This document shows positions 56,738-64,000 of a stretch of 64,000 nt of DNA, in pieces. Position numbers and translations under genes: made by a program. Below the pieces are notes generated by a model. It saw only the letters and a list, made by a program, of their open reading frames with translations. It searched no databases and was not told the DNA's origin. The stretch spans positions 5,825 to 69,824 of the forward strand of contig CALFYL010000303.1 of NCBI GenBank assembly GCA_937952135.1, read 5' to 3'. The stretch's first letter is position 1; each line of letters opens with the position of its first letter. Source of the DNA: an uncultured Planctomycetia bacterium. GTDB taxonomy: Bacteria > Planctomycetota > UBA1135 > GCA-002686595.

Positions 56738-58618
56738 TCAGGGTCGCGAGGAATCGCGTCCGTCGAGCCGTTGCAGCGCCGCCGCGTGTTCGTAGCCCGC
56801 GCGCAGCGCGCTCGCGACCTCGGACGGCTGCGCGTCGATCGCGGCGTGAGCGCGCTCGGCGTCGAAGGCCCACGGCCCCGGCGCGGGCTGGTGGTAGTGC
56901 TTCCGTGTTCCGTCGCCGCGCGCCGCCCACATTCGCATGCCCAGGCCGAAGAAGAACTCGGCCGGTGCGTTCGCCGCGAGCCCCTCGCTCAATTCGCGCT
57001 GCACGCCGTCGACGGTCGGGAAGTAGCGGTTTCCGAAGCGTCCGATCGCCTCGGCGAGCGCCGCACGACGCGCCGGGGGGTGCGCCTCGAGCGCGGCGAG
57101 CCGGTCGGCGATCGTTCCGCCCCACTGGTTGCGAAGCGCCATGCCCATGCCCGCGATCAGCGGCCGCGCGCTCGGGAGCTTCAACTCGCGAGCTTCGGCT
57201 TCCGCTGTCTCGACGCTCGTGCTTCCGTCGCCGTACACGGTCGCCGCGAGCGCGTCGTAGAGCAGCTCGTCGTCTTCGTCCTCGAAGCCGAGGAACGTCG
57301 CCGCGAGCTCGACACGCGGCCGTTCGAGGCGCGTCGAGAGCTTTTGGATGTACTGCGGATAGGCATAGCCCTTCGTCGTCGCGAGCACGCGCGCGTGGGC
57401 GAGCCAATCGCGCGGCGACGCCGCCGCGAGCAACGCGCCGAGGTCCACCGCGCCGCACAGCGCGAGGGCGGCCACGAGGGTTGCGGCGCTGCGCTTGCGC
57501 CCCGAGTTCCAGAGCGCCGTGACGCCGAGCGCCGTGCCGAGGAGCCCGAGGAACCAAAGCGGCGCGAGACGGTGCAGCAGGAAGTAGTTGACGACGCGCC
57601 CGACGGTGAAGCCGAGGCCCAAGTAGGCGGCGAGGAACAGCGCGAGGTACGCCGCGACGAGCGCGGCGAGGGTGCGCAGCGCGCCCGACGCTCGCAGTGC
57701 GAACCACAGCACGAGCGGCGCGGCGAGCAGCAGCGCGAGCGCGAGCGTGTCGAAGGCGCCGCGGCCGGAGAACAGCGAGCTCGCGAACTGGCCCAGCAGC
57801 TCGGACTTGGGGAGCTTGGTGGCGAGCACGTCCGCGCCGTGGATGTCGAACACCGCCGAGCCCCAGTGCGAAGCCATCCACGCGAGCGGCGCGAGGCCGA
57901 GCAGACCGCCCGCCAGCGCCCACGGAGCTCCGCGCGCGACGGAAGCCGCCCCATGGCGCCGCGCGACGGCGATCAACGCGCCCGCAGCGACCGCGATCGT
58001 GAGCGCGAGCTGGTAGCTGAAGAAGAAGCCCGCGCCGGCCGCGAGGCCGGTCGCGAACCACAGACTCCGCCGCTGTGCTCCGCCCTCAAGCGTCGCGAGC
58101 ACGCCGAGCAAGACCGCCGAGACGAAGATCAGCGCGTGGTAGTGGATGCCGAGCGCGAGCAGCGAATTCTGCTGGACGCTCGCCGGAGCGAGGACGTAGA
58201 GCAACGCAAACACGCGCGCGCACACGAGTCCGCCGGCGCGCTCGCACAGCCGCCACCCGAGCGCCAGCAACACGGCGCCGAGCAGCACGGCGACGAGCTT
58301 CACGGAAAGCACGCTTTCGCCCAGCAGCGCGAACGCCAGCGCGTCGAGGTGGCTGACGACGAAACCGCCGCCCTCGTAGGGATGGTAGGCGAGCTGGTGG
58401 TGCGCGAGGCCGACGCCGTCGAGCATGGCCTTCGCCGCGGCGGCCTTCTCGAACTCCTCGAGGTAGGCGAACACGTCGCCGAACGCGAGCACGAGCGCGA
58501 GGCGCGCGAGGGCGAAGAACGCGATCCAGCCGAGCAGTTCGAGGCGGCGCCAGCGAGCTCCGTCGCGCCGCAGCGGTCGTTCGTCGGTCGAGGAGCTCAA
58601 GCGCTCGGAACCTACCAA
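56738..58618 (-). CDS. Polytopic membrane protein (GT-C/GT39-like) with soluble C-terminal domain
   Basis: A 626-residue protein. The first 400 residues hold about eleven hydrophobic helices, with an acidic first loop (GDVFAYLEEFEKAAAAKAML) and histidines (LAHHQLAYHPYEGG) at the extracytoplasmic side, an arrangement typical of GT-C glycosyltransferases. The C-terminal ~220 residues are soluble and unrecognised (YLRHYHQPAP-like segment in TRKHYHQPAPGPW). The only available start is TTG at 58618, unusual but without an alternative ahead of the first helix. Divergent from the TMTC-like gene with 93 bases between. Confidence 0.7.
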   Translation of the reverse strand: MVGSERLSSSTDERPLRRDGARWRRLELLGWIAFFALARLALVLAFGDVFAYLEEFEKAAAAKAMLDGVGLAHHQLAYHPYEGGGFVVSHLDALAFALLGESVLSVKLVAVLLGAVLLALGWRLCERAGGLVCARVFALLYVLAPASVQQNSLLALGIHYHALIFVSAVLLGVLATLEGGAQRRSLWFATGLAAGAGFFFSYQLALTIAVAAGALIAVARRHGAASVARGAPWALAGGLLGLAPLAWMASHWGSAVFDIHGADVLATKLPKSELLGQFASSLFSGRGAFDTLALALLLAAPLVLWFALRASGALRTLAALVAAYLALFLAAYLGLGFTVGRVVNYFLLHRLAPLWFLGLLGTALGVTALWNSGRKRSAATLVAALALCGAVDLGALLAAASPRDWLAHARVLATTKGYAYPQYIQKLSTRLERPRVELAATFLGFEDEDDELLYDALAATVYGDGSTSVETAEAEARELKLPSARPLIAGMGMALRNQWGGTIADRLAALEAHPPARRAALAEAIGRFGNRYFPTVDGVQRELSEGLAANAPAEFFFGLGMRMWAARGDGTRKHYHQPAPGPWAFDAERAHAAIDAQPSEVASALRAGYEHAAALQRLDGRDSSRP

Positions 58619-58711
58619 CTCGGGGCCGCGGGTTCGACCGGTCGCGGCGCGCGCTTCGAGCGTGCGCGCGCGGCTCGTGGACGCGGCGCCGCGCGCGCGT
58701 CATCCTCGCGG

Positions 58712-60574
58712 ATGCCGATGCCCTCCGCCGAGAACGACCGCGCTCGACGCGCCGAGCCCTCGGGCGAACCTTCGGGCGAACCTTCGGGCGATCCTCCGCG
58801 CGATCCGTCGGGCGCGCCGCTGGCGCCGAGCGCTCCGGCGGGGCGCCCGTCCGACGCCGGGCGCGCGAGCGGCGTGGCGGGACCGACGGGGCTCGTGCTG
58901 TGCGTGCTCCTCGCGCTCCTCGCGTGGGCGCCTTCGAGCTTGCGCAACGGATGGTCCTTCGACGACAGCGAAGCGGTGCGCGGCAATCCGCTCGTCGAAG
59001 GATCGCTGCCGGCGCTGGAGGCCTTCGAACGCGACTACTGGGAGCACTTGGGGCGCGCAGGTCACTACCGCCCCATCGCCGCGCTCTCCCTGCGGCTCGA
59101 CCGCGCGCTCCACGGCGAGCGCGCGTGGGGATTCCATTTCACCAACGTCTTGTTGCACACAGGCGTCGTCGCTCTCGCCGCGCTTCTGCTCCTCCTGCTC
59201 GGCGGCGGCCGCGCCCCGCCCTTTCCGTGGTTCGGTCTCGCGCTGTTCGCGGTGCATCCCGCGCTCGCCGACTCCGTGGCGTGGATCTCGGGCCGCACTT
59301 CGATGCTCTCCGCGCTCGGCGCGCTCGCCGCCGCGGTGTGGATCGCGCACTTGAGCGTCCCGTGGCGCGCGCTCACGACCTCGCGCGCGCTCCAAGCGCT
59401 CCTCGCGCCCGCCCTGGGCCTGCTCTTCTCGCTGCTGTCGAAGGAAGATGCGTTCGTCTTCGCGCCGCTGATCGTCGCGGTCGGCTTCAAGCACTCGCGG
59501 CGCATGGCGTTGCTGGCGGCTTTCGGTTGCGCGCTCGCGTCGCTCGCCTACTTCGCCCTGCGCGCGAACGTGTACGGCGCCGCGCTCCCGAGCGCGCCGC
59601 ACGCACCCCTGGGCGACGCACCGCTGCACACGCGCCTTCTCGTCGGCGGACGCGCGGTGCTCGAAGCGCTGCGCTTGTTCGCCGCGCCCCTGGGGTATCC
59701 GCCGAACTACGAGCGCCACCCGGAGCTCGGCGCGGACTTCGCTCGCGCAGCGCCGCTGCTCGGCGTCGCGGGCGCAGCGGTGTGGACGAGCCTCGCCGTC
59801 GCCGGATTCGTCGCGCTGCGCCGCGGCGTCAGCGCCTCGCTCGCCGGCTCGCTGCTCCTCTGCGCGCTCGCGATCCTGCCGTGGATGCAGTGGATTCCCG
59901 CGGGAATCGTGTTCGCGCCGCGGCTCCTCTACTTGCCGCTGCTCTTTGCCGCCCCACTCGTGTCGTCGCTCTCGGATCGCGCCTTCGGCTCGGTGTCGCC
60001 GCGTTGGCGCCTCGTTCCGCTCGCGGTCGCCTGCGCACTCGCCTGGGATCGGGCAGGCGTTTACGAGAGCCGCGCGTCGTTCTGGAGCGCGCAGGCGCGC
60101 TGGGCGCCGCACGACGCGCGCGCGCACAACGAACTCGGGCTCGCGTTCGAAGAGCGCGGCGATCCGCAGCGCGCACGCCGGCACTGGGAGCGGGCCGTCG
60201 AGCTCGACCGAGAGTACGGCCGTCCGTGGTCGAACCTCGCGCGCCTGGAGGTCGAGCGCGGCGAGTTCGAGGCCGCCGAGGCCGCGCTCGTGCGCGCGAC
60301 GGAGCTGGGGCCGGGCAATCCGATCGCGTGGAGCAACTTGGGAAGCGTCCGCATGCGCCGCGAGCGGTTTGAAGAAGCCGCCCAGGCCTACCGACGCGCC
60401 GTGCAACTCAGCTCCGGCCTGGCGCCGGCCTGGCGCGGACTCGCGCGGGCGCAGCTCGAGCTCGGCGCGCACGAACTCGCCCTCGACGCGGTGCAACGCG
60501 CGCTCGAGCTCGATCCGGCGGACACGGCTGCGCGCGAGTTGGAGCAGCGCATCGCGGCCGCGGCGCGGCGCTGA
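58712..60574 (+). CDS. TMTC-like membrane protein with C-terminal TPR repeats
   Basis: A 620-residue protein. A Pro/Ser/Gly-rich N-terminal tail with a short tandem repeat leads into about nine or ten membrane helices. The first loop DDSEAVRGNPLV and ERDYWEHLGRAGHYRPIAALSL is the signature of TMTC proteins, which are distant O-mannosyl-transferase relatives. Residues about 470-600 are TPR units (AHNELGLAFEERGDPQRARRHW, PWSNLARLEVERGEFEAAEAAL, AWSNLGSVRMRRERFEEAAQAY). The start ATG is the first of two six bases apart. An open frame continues far upstream on the same strand, but it overlaps a real opposite gene. Confidence 0.85.
   Translation: MPMPSAENDRARRAEPSGEPSGEPSGDPPRDPSGAPLAPSAPAGRPSDAGRASGVAGPTGLVLCVLLALLAWAPSSLRNGWSFDDSEAVRGNPLVEGSLPALEAFERDYWEHLGRAGHYRPIAALSLRLDRALHGERAWGFHFTNVLLHTGVVALAALLLLLLGGGRAPPFPWFGLALFAVHPALADSVAWISGRTSMLSALGALAAAVWIAHLSVPWRALTTSRALQALLAPALGLLFSLLSKEDAFVFAPLIVAVGFKHSRRMALLAAFGCALASLAYFALRANVYGAALPSAPHAPLGDAPLHTRLLVGGRAVLEALRLFAAPLGYPPNYERHPELGADFARAAPLLGVAGAAVWTSLAVAGFVALRRGVSASLAGSLLLCALAILPWMQWIPAGIVFAPRLLYLPLLFAAPLVSSLSDRAFGSVSPRWRLVPLAVACALAWDRAGVYESRASFWSAQARWAPHDARAHNELGLAFEERGDPQRARRHWERAVELDREYGRPWSNLARLEVERGEFEAAEAALVRATELGPGNPIAWSNLGSVRMRRERFEEAAQAYRRAVQLSSGLAPAWRGLARAQLELGAHELALDAVQRALELDPADTAARELEQRIAAAARR
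58760..58795 (+). repeat. 12-base tandem repeat in the TMTC-like gene
   Basis: Three copies of TCGGGCGAACCT (the last with one change) encode SGEP-SGEP-SGDP in the N-terminal tail. It stays in frame, so copy-number change would alter tail length only. Confidence 0.8.
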
Positions 60575-60618
60575 GGAGCTTCGAGGATCCGAGTTCCGCT
60601 ACGCGGCCGCCGCCGCGA

Positions 60619-62049
60619 TCACGGCGCCGCTCGCAGCACCAGCACGCGCGCCTCGGTGAGCTCGTGCATCGCGGAGAGAACGCCTTCGCGTCCCGTGCCG
60701 GAGTCCTTGACGCCGCCGTAGGGCAGGCTGTCGAGCCGAAGCGTCGGAGTGTCGTTCACGATCACGCCGCCGTACTCGAGCTCGCGGTGCGCCTTCAACG
60801 CGCGCCCGATGTCGCGCGTGAACAGTCCGGCCTGCAACCCGAAGCGCGACTCGTTGCAGCGCGCGAGCGCCGCGTCGAAATCGCTGTAGCTTTCGACGAC
60901 GAGCACGGGACCGAACACTTCGTCGCACACGACGCGCGCGGAGTCGGGGACGTCGCTGAGCACCGTCGGGCGCACCAACGCGCCGTCGCGCGAACCGCCG
61001 CTGTGCACCCGCGCGCCGGCGGCGCGAGCTTCCTCGATCCAGCTCACGACGCGTTCGGCGCTGGCGACGTCGATGAGCGGGCCGACGACCGTCCGTTCGT
61101 CGAGCGGCGCGCCGCAGACCGTCTCCTTTGCGGCGACCTCCAGCCGTTCGAGCAGCTCGTCGTAACGCGAGCGGTGCACGAGCACGCGCTGGGTCTTGAT
61201 GCAAACCTGGCCGCCGTAGGCAAAGGCCGAGAGCGCCAGCGCCGGGGCGATCGGTTCGAGGTCCACGGTCTCGTCGACGATGCACGGTGCGGCGCCGCCG
61301 AGCTCGAGCACGACGTGCTTGCGGCCGGCGAGCGACTTGAGTTTCCAGCCGACCGTGTCGCTGCCCGTGAAGGACAGCACGGCGACGCGCGGATCCTCGA
61401 CGAGGCGCTGCGCGAGTTCGTTGCCGCAGGGCACGACGTTCACGGCTTGCGGCAGCCAGCCGGCCTCGACGATCCAGCGCGCGAGCTGCAGCGCCGAGAG
61501 CGGGCACTGCGGCGCGGGCTTGAGCACGAAGGGAGCGCCGACGGCGATCGCGGGCGCGAGCTTGTGCGCCACGAGGTTGAGCGGAAAGTTGAAGGGCGTG
61601 ATGGCCCCCACCGCTCCGCGGGCGACGCGCGCCGTGACGGCGAGTCGCTGCTCTCCGCGCGGATCGACCTCGATCGGCGGCGTCGCGCTCGCGAAGGTGC
61701 GCGCGTTCGCGGCGGCGAGTTCGAAGGTCAGCGCGGCGCGTTCCGCCTCGGCGCGTGCGAAGCGAAGCGGCTTGCCGGCCTCGAGGGCGAGCAGATGCGC
61801 CACGGCTTCGGCTTCCGAGCGCAAACGCAGCGCGACGCGCTCGAGCACGGCCGCGCGCATGTGCGTTGGAGTTCGCTGCGCTTCGCGGCGCGCGGAGTGC
61901 GCGGCCTGGAGCGCGCGTTCGAGGTGGGACGCTCCCGCGACGGCGTAGTCGCCGACGCTTCGGCCGTCGAAGGGGTTCGAGACGCTGGCGAGCGACGCGC
62001 CGTCCTCTTCGCGACCGCCGATCCACAGTTTCCACGGGCGTTCTTGCAT
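60619..62049 (-). CDS. NAD(P)-dependent aldehyde dehydrogenase
   Basis: A 476-residue enzyme of the ALDH superfamily. The catalytic Cys is in YGGQVCIKTQRV, the general-base Glu in LELGGAAPC, and the cofactor loop in LSFTGSDTVGWKL; TPFNFPLNL is also present. It resembles non-phosphorylating glyceraldehyde-3-phosphate/lactaldehyde dehydrogenases (GapN-like), but the substrate cannot be fixed from sequence alone. ATG at 62049 is preceded by a plausible GAAAGG site. A long open frame continues upstream through the opposite M14 gene and is a shadow. No neighbours are shared in an operon. Confidence 0.93.
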   Translation of the reverse strand: MQERPWKLWIGGREEDGASLASVSNPFDGRSVGDYAVAGASHLERALQAAHSARREAQRTPTHMRAAVLERVALRLRSEAEAVAHLLALEAGKPLRFARAEAERAALTFELAAANARTFASATPPIEVDPRGEQRLAVTARVARGAVGAITPFNFPLNLVAHKLAPAIAVGAPFVLKPAPQCPLSALQLARWIVEAGWLPQAVNVVPCGNELAQRLVEDPRVAVLSFTGSDTVGWKLKSLAGRKHVVLELGGAAPCIVDETVDLEPIAPALALSAFAYGGQVCIKTQRVLVHRSRYDELLERLEVAAKETVCGAPLDERTVVGPLIDVASAERVVSWIEEARAAGARVHSGGSRDGALVRPTVLSDVPDSARVVCDEVFGPVLVVESYSDFDAALARCNESRFGLQAGLFTRDIGRALKAHRELEYGGVIVNDTPTLRLDSLPYGGVKDSGTGREGVLSAMHELTEARVLVLRAAP

Positions 62050-62142
62050 GTCGGCAGGCCTTTCGCGGGCTCGGTACGCGGCCTCTCGCCGCAGTGTACG
62101 CAACGCCGGCGCCATCGGGGCAGCGCTACACTCGCGCCCAAC

Positions 62143-64000
<1,858 letters not shown>

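Noticed and set aside
56771..58711. Upstream extension of the TMTC-like frame
   Set aside because: It overlaps fully with a real membrane-protein gene on the minus strand and is extremely Arg/Glu rich; the ATG at 58712 suits the first membrane helix.
58760..58795. The 12-base tandem repeat as a phase-variation switch
   Set aside because: The unit is a multiple of three, so copy changes cannot shift the frame.

Overview
The window is high-GC bacterial DNA. The gene mix suggests a Planctomycetota-like bacterium, a judgement from gene families only: a secreted FG-GAP/CRTAC lipoprotein beside a TPR protein, a membrane-TPR (TMTC-like) protein, large polytopic GT-C-like proteins, a PilX/PilW/PilV-type pilin cluster and many GTG starts with 4-base stop/start overlaps. 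Another high-GC environmental phylum cannot be excluded.

Positions 1-30752 are a defence island. Reading left from a 280-base intergenic region at 13734-14013 is a type 2 BREX (Pgl) operon, pglW-pglX-pglY-pglZ, whose pglZ runs off the left edge. Reading right is a second co-directional block, 14014-28117: an RtcR-like regulator (CARF-like domain, sigma-54-type AAA+ domain, Fis-type HTH), then a TerY-P triad (VWA protein, PP2C phosphatase, kinase), a UPF1-like SF1 helicase, an unrecognised 525-residue protein, a McrB-like NTPase with a very long coiled coil, and a DUF2357/McrC-like protein with a C-terminal zinc ribbon. This matches the published CoCoNuT (coiled-coil nuclease tandem) type IV restriction systems, which are reported to co-occur with BREX and CARF regulators. 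A well-formed -24/-12 (sigma-54) promoter lies in the short gap between the regulator and the VWA gene, so the regulator probably switches on everything downstream. Its sigma-54-contacting loop is abnormal (GAATGV instead of GAFTGA).

Positions 28118-30828 are the decayed edge of the island: IS21-type end repeats, a broken istB, a broken IS3 orfA with an orfB fragment, and a tyrosine integrase with two in-frame stop codons. The integrase abuts the 3' end of tRNA-Arg(TCG), the likely attachment site.

Positions 30829-64000 look like core genome: a TPR/CRTAC pair; hsp20; a membrane protein, a cupredoxin lipoprotein, an RNase R/II-family nuclease, a GT39-like protein and leuS; tRNA-Ala(GGC) with a terminator; lysS with a LolC/E-LolD type ABC exporter; a HEAT-repeat protein; three pilin-like genes; the xseB-ispA-dxs-NAD kinase cluster; a B12-binding radical SAM protein; two polytopic membrane proteins; an aldehyde dehydrogenase; and an M14 carboxypeptidase lipoprotein running off the right edge.
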